Shown here piece after piece: positions 42,088 to 50,598 of a DNA stretch of 64,000 nucleotides. The notes under the pieces were generated by a model. That model saw nothing but the letters and a program-made list of their open reading frames with translations, was not told the origin of the DNA and did not search any database. The stretch spans positions 207,359-271,358 of the forward strand of contig NZ_JAALLN010000006.1 of NCBI RefSeq assembly GCF_011751075.1. The letters are read 5' to 3'. The translations under genes and the position numbers were made by a program. Within the stretch, counting starts at the first letter, position 1; every line of letters starts with the position of its first letter. This DNA comes from Flavobacterium poyangense (GTDB lineage Bacteria; Bacteroidota; Bacteroidia; Flavobacteriales; Flavobacteriaceae).

Positions 42088-43056
42088 CTAAGAATGTTGT
42101 GCTTTAAAAGCTTTTAGTTTCTCAATTAATTGAGGTACAATTTCAAAAGCATCTCCAACAATACCGTAATCTGCTACTTTAAAGAAAGGAGCTTCAGGAT
42201 CGTTGTTGATCACTACTTTTACTTTAGAAGAGTTGATTCCCGCAATATGTTGAATTGCTCCGGAGATTCCGATTGCAATATAAAGGTTTGTTGCAACTGG
42301 TTTCCCTGTTTGTCCAACGTGCTCGCTGTGAGGTCTCCATCCTAAGTCAGAAACAGGTTTAGAACAAGCGGTTGCTGCGCCAAGAACAGCAGCTAAATCT
42401 TCTACTAATCCCCAGTTTTCAGGACCTTTTAGTCCGCGTCCGCCAGAAACTACGATGTCAGCATCAGCGATAGAAACTTTTCCGGTTACTTTTTCTACAG
42501 ATTCTACTTTTACTCCGAAATCATTGTCACCAATAGATGGATTAAAGTCTTCTTCAGTTGCAGATCCTGCATTTTCAAAAATTCCGTAAGAGTTTTTAGC
42601 CAAACCAAGAATTTTTACATCTGTATCGATTTGTGTAATGTTGAAAGCTTTGTTAGAAAAAGCATTTCTTTTTACCTGAAAAGGAGAAGTGCTAACCGGT
42701 AAGCCAACTACATTGGAAGCAAATCCTGCTTCTAAAGATACTGCTACAAGGGAAGAAAGATAAATACTGTCTGTTGTAGAAGAAAGTAAAACCAATTTGG
42801 TTCCTTCTTTCTGAGCAGCTTGTTTGATTACATCAGCATAAGCTTTTGCAGTAAAACCGGCTAATTTATCGTTGCTTACTTTTAAAACTTTGTCTACTCC
42901 GTATTTTGATAATTCGCTTACATCGCTAATGTTAACAGTTAAAGCGGTTACTGTTGTTCCTAAAGTTTCAGCTACTTTTTTAGCATATGAAGCTAATTCA
43001 AAAGCAACTTTTTTAAATTTTCCTTCTGCAGATTCTGCATATATTAATATTGACAT
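42088..43056 (-). CDS. etfA: Electron transfer flavoprotein subunit alpha
   Basis: This 322-residue ETF alpha subunit has an N-terminal nucleotide-binding-like half and the FAD-binding C-terminal half (VSGGRGLKGPENWGLVEDLAAVLGAATACSKPVSDLGW, then HVGQTGKPVATNLYIAIGISGAIQHIAG, then INNDPEAPFFKVADYGIVGDAFEIVPQL). With EtfB it passes electrons from acyl-CoA dehydrogenases toward the quinone pool. It follows etfB on the same strand, but the gap of 155 bases is filled by TTTTAGATTT repeats. Confidence 0.97.
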   Translation of the reverse strand: MSILIYAESAEGKFKKVAFELASYAKKVAETLGTTVTALTVNISDVSELSKYGVDKVLKVSNDKLAGFTAKAYADVIKQAAQKEGTKLVLLSSTTDSIYLSSLVAVSLEAGFASNVVGLPVSTSPFQVKRNAFSNKAFNITQIDTDVKILGLAKNSYGIFENAGSATEEDFNPSIGDNDFGVKVESVEKVTGKVSIADADIVVSGGRGLKGPENWGLVEDLAAVLGAATACSKPVSDLGWRPHSEHVGQTGKPVATNLYIAIGISGAIQHIAGINSSKVKVVINNDPEAPFFKVADYGIVGDAFEIVPQLIEKLKAFKAQHS

Positions 43057-43060
43057 GATA

Positions 43061-43206
43061 ATTTTAGATTTTAGATTTTAGATTTCAGATTTTTGAAACT
43101 GAATTCTAAAACGGGATTCTTAAATAACGATTTTTGATTTTGAAGAGGATCATCTATTGCGGTTTAGATTTTGTTTTGCGGTTTGCAATCTAAAATCTAA
43201 AATCAG
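43061..43206. repeat. TTTTAGATTT repeats with complementary arms in the etfB-etfA gap
   Basis: Three TTTTAGA units at 43061-43084 are complementary to AATCTAAAATCTAAAATCAG at 43187-43206. The centre has no gene. The repeat interrupts what is normally a tight gene pair. Confidence 0.75.
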
Positions 43207-43211
43207 CACTC

Positions 43212-43958
43212 TTAGATTACCTTAGCTTCGTTGTGTAATAAACTGATTAACTCGTCTAAATTATCAGGAGAAACTAATTTTACTGCTGATTTAGGAGCTG
43301 GTTTTTCAAATTTAACCGCTTTTGTATTTACTGGAGCGTCAACTGGCTCAAGAATAGTAAGTGCTTTTGTTCTTGCAGTCATGATTCCTCTCATGTTCGG
43401 AATACGCAAATCTTTTTCTTCAACAAGACCTTTTTGACCTCCAATAATTAAAGGTAAAGTAGTACTTACTGTTTCTTTTCCTCCGTCAATTTCACGAACT
43501 GCTTTTACGTTGTTTCCTTCAATAGTAATGCTGGTGCAAGAGTTTAAAAAGTTTGAACCTGTAATTGCTGCGATCATTCCCGGAACCATTCCTCCGTTGT
43601 AATCTAAAGATTCTTTTCCGGCAATTACCAAATCGTAACCACCATTTTTGATTACTTCAGCCAATTGTTTTGCAACAAAAAAACCGTCAGTTGGATTAGC
43701 GTTTACACGAATTGCTTCGTTTGCGCCAATTGCTAAAGCTTTACGTAAAGTTGGTTCAGTATCAGGACCTCCAACATTTACTACAGTTACTGTAGCTCCT
43801 TGTTGCTCCTGGAACCAGATAGCACGTGTTAAACCAAACTCATCGTTAGGATTAATTACGTATTGTACACCATTGGTATCGAATTCTGAGTCACCATTTG
43901 AGAAGTTAATTTTTGAAGTAGTATCAGGCACATGGCTGATGCAAACTAATATTTTCAT
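43212..43958 (-). CDS. etfB: Electron transfer flavoprotein subunit beta
   Basis: This 248-residue ETF beta subunit shows VCISHVPDTTSKI at the N-terminus, INPNDEFGLTRAIWFQEQ, the KQLAEVIKNGGYDLVIAGKESLDYNGGMVPGMIA segment and the signature VREIDGGKETVSTTLPLIIGGQKGLVEEKDLRIPNMRGIM. It is the first gene of etfBA. Upstream on the minus strand are a perfect -7 box (TAAATTTG, 43993-44000) and a 20-base palindrome (44021-44040) covering the expected -33 region, so repression by a fatty-acid-type regulator is plausible. Confidence 0.97.
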   Translation of the reverse strand: MKILVCISHVPDTTSKINFSNGDSEFDTNGVQYVINPNDEFGLTRAIWFQEQQGATVTVVNVGGPDTEPTLRKALAIGANEAIRVNANPTDGFFVAKQLAEVIKNGGYDLVIAGKESLDYNGGMVPGMIAAITGSNFLNSCTSITIEGNNVKAVREIDGGKETVSTTLPLIIGGQKGLVEEKDLRIPNMRGIMTARTKALTILEPVDAPVNTKAVKFEKPAPKSAVKLVSPDNLDELISLLHNEAKVI

Positions 43959-43992
43959 AAGTATGATAGTTTATAGTTATAATATTCATTTA

Positions 43993-44000
43993 CAAATTTA
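43993..44000 (-). promoter_or_regulatory. Candidate -7 box (TAAATTTG) of etfBA
   Basis: Perfect TAnnTTTG match on the minus strand, 34 bases upstream of the etfB ATG. Confidence 0.5.
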
Positions 44001-44020
44001 GAAATTAAAATCGGAATAAT

Positions 44021-44040
44021 ATACTATGCATGCATAATAT
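44021..44040. promoter_or_regulatory. Palindromic candidate operator upstream of etfB
   Basis: ATACTATGCATGCATAATAT is a 20-base palindrome with one mismatched pair around the perfect core TATGCATGCATA. It sits where the -33 element should be relative to the -7 box at 43993-44000. TetR-type regulators of fatty-acid and ETF genes bind sites of this kind; the regulator is not in this window. Confidence 0.55.
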
Positions 44041-44815
44041 TTTTTGAAAACTATTACGATTTCGAGGATTCCGCATTTTTGATGGCCTTTCGTCGGAATA
44101 CGAAAACAAATATACATTCTTTTTTGTTGATTCTTAGGGATTTTGCAATTTTGTATAGTTTGATAATCGCGGATTTTGAAGTAATTTGTGTTGTTTTTTT
44201 AAATATTTTAGAATCAAGTCCAAAAGTTGTGGCTTTTTTATAAAAACTTCTTCGTTTAGAAAAATGTGTTGTTTGTTTTAACTGCTAGGTGCGCAAAGAG
44301 TTTTGTTGATGCTGAACGCAAAGAGTTTGCAAAGTGATATTTAAAAATCTTAGTGAGCTTTGCGTAAACCTTTGCTGTTGAATTTTCTCGCAAAGACGCA
44401 GAATCGCAAAGTTTCTTTTTTATACACGCAGATTTGGCAGATTAAGCCGATATTTTTGCTTTGTGATTTCGATAAAAACAATCTGAATAAATCTGCTACC
44501 CGAGCGATAGCGAACTGGCGAAGCAAATCTGCGTGAAAAAATTTCTCAGTAAACAATAGAAGTCTACAAAGCTTGATGTGAAAAGTTTCTTTTTTTTTAA
44601 TCTTTGCGAATCTTTGCGTAAACCTTCGCGGACTTTTGTGGTTAAATTAAGGTATAAAGTTGATTTTGGGAGTAAAATACTATTTAAAGAATAAAAACGT
44701 TATTATATCGATTTCGTAAATAGTTCGATGTTTTTTTTAAAGTAAAAACCTGAAGCGGTATTGAAGTTCCTGCGATTTTAAATTTAATTTATGCTTTTAA
44801 GTTATTTAAAATATT
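44041..44815. other. Long gene-free, repeat-rich gap between etfB and pdhB
   Basis: No gene is supported. It holds GCGCAAAGAG/TTTGCG-type repeats (about 44288-44412 and 44600-44640), the third CACGCAGATTT element (44425-44537) with an internal insertion, and AT-rich DNA before the pdhB promoter. Confidence 0.75.
44425..44537. repeat. Inverted repeat element, CACGCAGATTT family, copy 3, interrupted
   Basis: The left arm (CACGCAGATTTGGCAGATTA) is intact. The right arm is split after AATCTGC by a 27-base insertion (44497-44523, containing CGAGCGATAGCGAACTGGCG) and then resumes as CAAATCTGCGTGAAAAA. Confidence 0.8.
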
Positions 44816-44823
44816 TATTTTTG
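44816..44823 (+). promoter_or_regulatory. Candidate -7 box (TATTTTTG) of pdhB
   Basis: Perfect TAnnTTTG element 31 bases before the ATG, in an AT-rich leader. Confidence 0.45.
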
Positions 44824-44854
44824 CTCTTCAGAAAATTCAACATACAATATAAAT

Positions 44855-45832
44855 ATGAGAACAATACAATTTAGAGAGGCCATTTGTGAAGCGATGAGCG
44901 AAGAAATGCGTCACGATGAATCCATATATTTAATGGGCGAGGAAGTTGCAGAATACAACGGGGCATATAAAGCTTCAAAAGGAATGCTTGCTGAGTTTGG
45001 CGAAAAAAGAGTAATCGATACTCCAATTGCTGAGCTTGGTTTTACAGGAATTGCAGTAGGATCAGCTATGAATGGTTGTCGTCCTATTGTAGAGTATATG
45101 ACTTTTAACTTCTGTTTAGTTGGTATTGATCAAATTATTAATAATGCTGCTAAAATGCGTCAGATGACAGGTGGACAATTTAATGTGCCTATCGTTTTCC
45201 GTGGACCAACTGCTTCTGCAGGTCAGTTAGGAGCAACTCACTCACAAGCTTTAGAAAACTGGTTTGCGAATACTCCGGGGCTTAAAGTTGTTATTCCTTC
45301 TACTCCTTATGATGCAAAAGGGCTTTTAAAATCAGCTATTCGTGATAATGATCCTGTAATTTTTATGGAATCTGAGCAAATGTATGGTGATAAAGGTGAA
45401 GTGCCGGACGGAGAATACACAATTCCGTTAGGAGTTGCTGATGTGAAACGTGAAGGAAAAGACGTTACTATTGTTTCTTTCGGAAAAATTATCAAAGAAG
45501 CTTTTATTGCTGCTGATGAATTAGCCAAAGAAGGAATCTCTTGTGAGATTATCGATTTAAGAACCGTTCGTCCTATGGATAATGAGGCTATTCTTACTTC
45601 TGTTAGAAAAACAAACCGTTTAGTAATCTTAGAAGAAGCTTGGCCATTTGCAAGTATTTCTTCTGAAATAACGTATATTGTTCAGGAACAGGCTTTCGAT
45701 TTTCTTGATGCGCCAATTCAACGTATTACAACAGCAGATGCTCCTGCGCCTTACTCTCCTGTTTTACTAAAAGATTGGTTGCCAAACGCAGCTGATGTTG
45801 TAAAAGCAGTAAAGAAAGTAATGTACAAATAG
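44855..45832 (+). CDS. pdhB: Pyruvate dehydrogenase E1 component subunit beta
   Basis: This 325-residue E1 beta subunit of the pyruvate (2-oxoacid) dehydrogenase complex shows REAICEAMSEEMRHDESIYLMGEEV, RVIDTPIAELGFTGIAVGSAM, GQLGATHSQALENWFANTPGLKV and the transketolase C-terminal domain (EIIDLRTVRPMDNEAI, LVILEEAWPFASISSEI, PYSPVLLKDWLPNAADVVKAVKKV). Here pdhB stands alone; the alpha and E2 subunits are not in the window. Its own promoter and terminator make it monocistronic. The pyruvate assignment over branched-chain is the usual annotation for this form but is not proven by sequence here. Confidence 0.92.
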   Translation: MRTIQFREAICEAMSEEMRHDESIYLMGEEVAEYNGAYKASKGMLAEFGEKRVIDTPIAELGFTGIAVGSAMNGCRPIVEYMTFNFCLVGIDQIINNAAKMRQMTGGQFNVPIVFRGPTASAGQLGATHSQALENWFANTPGLKVVIPSTPYDAKGLLKSAIRDNDPVIFMESEQMYGDKGEVPDGEYTIPLGVADVKREGKDVTIVSFGKIIKEAFIAADELAKEGISCEIIDLRTVRPMDNEAILTSVRKTNRLVILEEAWPFASISSEITYIVQEQAFDFLDAPIQRITTADAPAPYSPVLLKDWLPNAADVVKAVKKVMYK

Positions 45833-45850
45833 TTCATAAACAACATTTAT

Positions 45851-45890
45851 AAAACTTCATCAGTCATATTTAATTGATGAAGTTTTTTTT
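45851..45890 (+). terminator. Rho-independent terminator after pdhB
   Basis: 12-bp stem AAAACTTCATCA/TGATGAAGTTTT with a T run of 8 or more, 19 bases after the stop. It ends 7 bases before the next gene. Confidence 0.92.
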
Positions 45891-45896
45891 TACCAG

Positions 45897-48401
45897 ATGA
45901 TGAAAAAAGTAATTCTATTTAGCCTGTTTTTTGTATTTGCACTTGTAAATATTGCTACTGCACAAACCAAAGTGAGTGGAATTGTTTTAGACAAATCTAA
46001 TCAGCCAATTCCGTTTGCCAATGTCGTTTTTAAAGGCTCAAGCACAGGGATTGTTTCTAATGAAGATGGTCGATTTTATCTGGAATCACCCAATACTTAT
46101 ACTGTTTTACTGGTAAGCTCTGCAGGATTTTCGGATAAAGAAATTACTTTGGAGAAAGCGGTAAATTATGATTTTAAGATTGTTCTAAACGAAGCGGAAG
46201 CACTTAATGAAGTTGTTATTTTCACCGGAAAAACTTCTAAAAAGAACAATCCCGCATTAGATATTTTGAGAAAAATCTGGGAACGAAAACGTAAAAACGG
46301 ATTGTACCAGTTCAATCAATATCAGATGCAGAAGTACGAAAAAGTCGAATTTGATATGAATACGATTGATAGTGCTTTTATGAAAAACAAACTCTTTAAA
46401 GGAATGGAGTTTGTATTCAAACATGTTGATACCTCTGAAGTTACCGGAAAAACGTATTTGCCTATTTTTATCAGCGAATCGGTATACGATGTGTACGGTG
46501 ACAATAAAATTAAAAAAGTAAAAGAGAATATTACCGGAAACAAAACATCCGGATTTAATGGCAATCAGCAAATTCAGGCTTTTGTAAAAGATCTTTATTC
46601 TGATTATAATATTTACGACAATCATCTTAAATTTTTTGATAAGAGCTTTACCAGCCCGCTTTCAAGAACCGGAATTGACGTTTATAATTATGTGCTGAAA
46701 GACAGTGCTTATATTGATAAAAAATGGTGTTACAACATTGTTTTTTACCCAAGACGTAAAAACGAATTGACTTTTAAAGGAGATTTTTGGGTAAATGATA
46801 CCACTTTTGCTATCAAAAGAATCAATATGGGCGTTACCAAAAGCGCCAATATTAACTGGGTAAAAGACATTTATATCGAGCAGGAATTTGAAGTACAAAA
46901 TGATTCCGTTTTTCTGTTAACCCGTGACTATATGATGTCTGATTTTGCTTTAAACAAAAAAGAAAAATCAAAAGGAGTTTACGGTAAACGAACCACGCTG
47001 TTTAGGAATCATAAATTTAATATTCCGAAGCCCGATAAATTTTATAAAGAAGAAGTCAATTTTATAGACAATGAAGTCTATGAACGGCCTGATGAATTCT
47101 GGGCAGAAAATCGTTTTGAAAAGCTAAATAAAGACGAGGCAGGTATTTATAAAATGCTTGACACGCTGCAAACGGTCAAAAGATTCAAGCAACTTTACAG
47201 TTTAGTTTCGATATTAGGAAGTGGTTATGTGGAGTTTAAAAACTTCGATTACGGACCTATTTTCTCTACTTTTGGCTACAATGAAGTCGAAGGGATACGT
47301 CTGCGTGTAGGAGGCCGAACGTATTTTGGGCCGAATGATCCATGGCGTTTACAGGCATATACCGCATATGGTTTTGACGATAATAAATTTAAATACGGTG
47401 TTTCCGGAAAATGGATGTTGGAAAAGAAAAACCGAATCATTATTTCGGGAGGAAACAGGCGGGATATCGAGCAAATCGGTGCCAGCCTAACCACAACCAA
47501 CGATATTTTAGGGAGAAGTTTTGCCTCATCGGCTTTGTTTACAACAGGCAGTAATGGTAAACTAACAAATATTAATTTGAGCAATGTTTCCTTTGAGATG
47601 GAACCATTGAAAAATTTTGTTTTTCAGACCGGCGTTTCGTATCGAACATTAGAGTCCGCTTCACCAACGTTTAGTTTAGATTATTATACTACTTTGCCAA
47701 CAGTTGCAAATCCTTCGGGAGTTGTTGCCAGCGTAGTTAAACAATTCGAAGCTAATATTCAGTTCGAATTTATGCCAAATCGCAAAACGATTGGTTTTGG
47801 TGTAGAACGAAAGATTGTAGACAGCCCTTTCAGCCATTTCTTTATTAATTTCAGTTATGGACTTAAAGGTGTTTTAGACAGTGATTTTGCCTACGAAAAA
47901 ATTCAGTTATTCTACAAACAACCCATTATTATTGGGCCTTTAGGAAGATCTAATATTATTTTGGAAACCGGAAAGACTTTCGGAACAATTCCCTTGGGAT
48001 TAATGAGTGTAATACCGGGTAACCAAACTTATTTTACGATCGAAAATACGTTCAGTAACTTAAACTTCTACGAATTTGTTACGGATCAATATACTACGTT
48101 GCAATGGAATCATGACTTTGGCGGAAGATTGTTTGCCCGAATTCCTTTTATGAGAAAATTAAACTGGAGAGAGTTTGTGGGTGTCAGAGCGGTACACGGA
48201 ACAATTTCCGATGCCAATCGTGCCATAAATGCCTCAGGATTGCCTTATAATGCTCCTGAAAATGTATACTGGGAGTACAATGCCGGAATAGGAAATATCT
48301 TCAAAGTTTTCCGTCTGGATTTCTCCTGGAGAGGAAGTTACTTAAACACTCCCGATGCCAATAAATTTGCAGTAAAAGGATCTTTCGGCTTTTATTTCTA
48401 G
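45897..48401 (+). CDS. DUF5686 family outer-membrane protein with carboxypeptidase-regulatory-like domain
   Basis: This 834-residue protein has a signal peptide (MKKVILFSLFFVFALVNIATAQ, using Met2 if counted from the second ATG). A CarboxypepD_reg-like domain follows (about 25-110, KVSGIVLDKSNQPIPFANVVF, GIVSNEDGRFYLESP, LNEVVIFTGK). Then comes a long DUF5686 region (LDILRKIWERKRKNGLYQFNQYQMQKYEKVEFDMN, near 125-160) and a C-terminal beta barrel ending KGSFGFYF. The family is widespread in Bacteroidota, is outer-membrane, and has no assigned function. It starts right after the pdhB terminator. Confidence 0.85.
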   Translation: MMKKVILFSLFFVFALVNIATAQTKVSGIVLDKSNQPIPFANVVFKGSSTGIVSNEDGRFYLESPNTYTVLLVSSAGFSDKEITLEKAVNYDFKIVLNEAEALNEVVIFTGKTSKKNNPALDILRKIWERKRKNGLYQFNQYQMQKYEKVEFDMNTIDSAFMKNKLFKGMEFVFKHVDTSEVTGKTYLPIFISESVYDVYGDNKIKKVKENITGNKTSGFNGNQQIQAFVKDLYSDYNIYDNHLKFFDKSFTSPLSRTGIDVYNYVLKDSAYIDKKWCYNIVFYPRRKNELTFKGDFWVNDTTFAIKRINMGVTKSANINWVKDIYIEQEFEVQNDSVFLLTRDYMMSDFALNKKEKSKGVYGKRTTLFRNHKFNIPKPDKFYKEEVNFIDNEVYERPDEFWAENRFEKLNKDEAGIYKMLDTLQTVKRFKQLYSLVSILGSGYVEFKNFDYGPIFSTFGYNEVEGIRLRVGGRTYFGPNDPWRLQAYTAYGFDDNKFKYGVSGKWMLEKKNRIIISGGNRRDIEQIGASLTTTNDILGRSFASSALFTTGSNGKLTNINLSNVSFEMEPLKNFVFQTGVSYRTLESASPTFSLDYYTTLPTVANPSGVVASVVKQFEANIQFEFMPNRKTIGFGVERKIVDSPFSHFFINFSYGLKGVLDSDFAYEKIQLFYKQPIIIGPLGRSNIILETGKTFGTIPLGLMSVIPGNQTYFTIENTFSNLNFYEFVTDQYTTLQWNHDFGGRLFARIPFMRKLNWREFVGVRAVHGTISDANRAINASGLPYNAPENVYWEYNAGIGNIFKVFRLDFSWRGSYLNTPDANKFAVKGSFGFYF

Positions 48402-48436
48402 CAAAAGGTAAATATTTTTTTGTTAATTTAGTTTCT

Positions 48437-49489
48437 ATGAGTACAACCGTAGAAACCAGTAATTTAAATTGGACAATTAACCTTAGGGTCTTGGCCACTA
48501 TTAGCGTAATTTTTGTTCATGTAGCGTGTGATATCCTTTATAAATATGGGAATGTTTCCAGTTTTGTTTGGTGGACAGGTAATGTATATGATGGTTTAGT
48601 TCGTTTTTGCGTACCCATTTTCCTAATGCTTACTGGAGCATTAATGCTAAATAAAAAATATGAACTGAATGATTTTCTTAAAAAGAAGTTCTCAAGAATT
48701 ATTCTGCCCTTTTTGTTCTGGAGTTTCTTTTATGTGCTTGTAGCTTTAGGAAATGAATTTTTCGTACGATCTGAAATGCCCCTGCTCGAAAGTGGTAAAT
48801 TGGCTTTTGATCTCATTAGAAAAGGAAGCTCTTTTCATTTATGGTATATCTATATGATTATTGGGATTTATCTTTTTATCCCAATTCTCAACAAATGGAT
48901 TCAGCATGCCAGTGAAAAGGAAATACAATATTTTATTGCGGTTTGGTTTTTTGTTTTGTTTATAGATCAGCCTGTTTTTTCAGAGTTTCGCCTTTTTGTT
49001 GATTTAACCTATTTTACAGGATTTTTGGGCTATCTGGTTTTGGGGTATTATTTATCTGTTAAGGCATTTAAGTATGATGTAAAGAGGTTAAAGTTGATTT
49101 CTGTTATGCTGTTTCTTTTGGGGGTATCAATCACTATTTTTGGAACTTATTATTTGTCAGAAGTTGAAAATTGCTTTAATGAATATTTCTACGGATACTT
49201 AACTCTAAATGTTTTAATTGTTTCTGTTGGGATATTTGCTTTTTTTAAAAATTTGAAAATTTCAAATCCGATACTAAATCAGGTAATCAATTTTATTAAT
49301 AAATACAGTTATGGTATTTATTTGGTTCATATTTTGGTGCTACGATTTTTAGTGTATTTAGGGATTGATTACGACTTTATAAATCCTGTTTTGGCAATCC
49401 CCCTCACTACTTTTTTGTGTTTGTTTATATCGGCTTTGGTTATCTATGGTGTCAATAAACTTCCCTATGGAACGTATATTTCGGGATAG
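48437..49489 (+). CDS. Acyltransferase family 3 membrane protein (O-acetyltransferase type)
   Basis: This 350-residue protein has about ten membrane helices and the acyltransferase-3 pattern: LRVLATISVIFVHVACDI with the conserved His28 in the first helix, an F-C-V-P-I-F-L-M segment (about 58-65), KFSRIILPFLFWSFFYV, SSFHLWYIYMIIGIYLFIPIL and the late NKYSYGIYLVHILVL. Members transfer acetyl or other acyl groups to cell-surface sugars or peptidoglycan. It is downstream of the DUF5686 gene on the same strand (35 bases), but no sugar-biosynthesis genes are nearby, so the substrate is unknown. Confidence 0.9.
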   Translation: MSTTVETSNLNWTINLRVLATISVIFVHVACDILYKYGNVSSFVWWTGNVYDGLVRFCVPIFLMLTGALMLNKKYELNDFLKKKFSRIILPFLFWSFFYVLVALGNEFFVRSEMPLLESGKLAFDLIRKGSSFHLWYIYMIIGIYLFIPILNKWIQHASEKEIQYFIAVWFFVLFIDQPVFSEFRLFVDLTYFTGFLGYLVLGYYLSVKAFKYDVKRLKLISVMLFLLGVSITIFGTYYLSEVENCFNEYFYGYLTLNVLIVSVGIFAFFKNLKISNPILNQVINFINKYSYGIYLVHILVLRFLVYLGIDYDFINPVLAIPLTTFLCLFISALVIYGVNKLPYGTYISG

Positions 49490-49887
49490 CTGTCAACGTG
49501 AGGAGAGTTAAAAAAAAGCTTGCCACTAATTGCACGAATTTTCACGAATTGAATTTTATTAACTAAGAAATAATCGCTTTAATCCATGGCAAAAAAAGAA
49601 TAGCCACAGATTACACAGATTAAAATGATTTTTTTTGGTTTGATATTACTATTCGATAATTGATCTCAAAGAAATTCGTGGCAAAAAAAGTTAGCCACTA
49701 ATTGCACAAATTTTCACGAATTGAATTAAAAAAAAACGTATAAATAATCCTTTTAATCTGTGTAATCTGTGGCAAAATAAAGAAAGTAGCCACAGATTAA
49801 AATGTTTTTTTCTCATTTGATATTACTATTCAATAATCAATTTCAAAAATATTCGTGGAAATTCGCGAAATTCGTGACAAAAAAATC
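49490..49887. repeat. Tandem repeats of cacgaatt/agccacagatta type before the glycosylase gene
   Basis: Two units alternate: GCCACTAATTGCACGAATTT (about 49519 and 49694, with one base change) and AGCCACAGATTA (about 49592 and 49788). Between them TTTGATATTACTATTCGATAA (20 bases, last base varies) and AAATTCGTGG recur (about 49638, 49672, 49817, 49850). No gene is seen. The final AATTCGTGGAAATTCGCGAA unit runs up to the next gene. Confidence 0.85.
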
Positions 49888-50487
49888 ATGCAAGAAGCTA
49901 TTGATTTCCTATCAGCTAAAAATCCGATATTTCAGGAAATAATTGATAAGTACGGATTACCTCCAATTCCAAAACGTCCGCAGGGTTTTGAAACATTGGT
50001 ATTGCTGATACTCGAGCAGCAGGTGTCTATAGATTCGGCTAAGGCCACATTCTTAAAAATAAAAGCCTATACCGTTTGTGATCCCGCAACCATGTCGGTC
50101 TTGTCTGATGAGGAATTTAGGAGCCTTGGGGTGAGTCGTCAAAAGACATTATACATCAAAATTTTGGCTGAAGCCGTTTTAAGCAAGGAATTAGATATCG
50201 AAAGCTTAGCAGTTAAGTCGGCACAACAAGTCCGTGAGGAGTTGATAAGGCTAAAAGGAATCGGAAACTGGACTATTGACATCTATCTGATGTTTTGTTT
50301 GCAGGAGCCCGATTTAATTCCGCTTGGTGATATTGCGGTGGTCAATACGATTAAAGAATTGTTGGATATTCACGACAAACAGGAAATGGAAATTCATGCC
50401 CGACAATGGAGTCCATACCGCTCTTATGCGACCTATTTGCTCTGGCATTATTACTTAAATAAGCGAAATAGAAAAATTACCTATTAA
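49888..50487 (+). CDS. DNA-3-methyladenine glycosylase, AlkA/HhH-GPD family
   Basis: This 199-residue enzyme, counted from the ATG at 49888, removes alkylated bases from DNA. The helix-hairpin-helix and GPD region is clear: QQVSIDSAKATFLKI, then LKGIGNWTIDIYLMFCLQEPDLIPLGDIAVV, with the catalytic Asp in LGDIAV. A longer in-frame start at 49855 would translate the end of the upstream repeat (AATTCGTGGAAATTCGCGAA) as an EIREIRDKK peptide, which is unlikely to be genuine. Family call is safe; the exact substrate range is not. Confidence 0.88.
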   Translation: MQEAIDFLSAKNPIFQEIIDKYGLPPIPKRPQGFETLVLLILEQQVSIDSAKATFLKIKAYTVCDPATMSVLSDEEFRSLGVSRQKTLYIKILAEAVLSKELDIESLAVKSAQQVREELIRLKGIGNWTIDIYLMFCLQEPDLIPLGDIAVVNTIKELLDIHDKQEMEIHARQWSPYRSYATYLLWHYYLNKRNRKITY

Positions 50488-50535
50488 ATGCTTGTTTTTT
50501 AAAAGATAATGCGGATAATTTAAGCTGTTTTTTCA

Positions 50536-50565
50536 TTGTAAACCTAGATTGTTTAGTTACTTTTG
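50536..50565 (+). promoter_or_regulatory. Full -33/-7 promoter of ppa
   Basis: TTG (50536-50538), 19-base spacer, TACTTTTG (50558-50565): an exact match to the Bacteroidota consensus TTG-N19-21-TAnnTTTG. The leader to the ATG is about 26 bases. Confidence 0.75.
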
Positions 50566-50598
50566 CAACCGAAATTATAGAATTAATAAAAAGTAAAA

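Noticed and set aside
44350..44556. Open frame on the minus strand in the etfB-pdhB gap
   Set aside because: It reads through the CTTTGCG and CACGCAGATTT repeats and shows no protein-like pattern.
49490..49887. Alternating repeats as a CRISPR array
   Set aside because: Only two copies of each unit, with unequal spacing, and intervening sequence is itself repeated.
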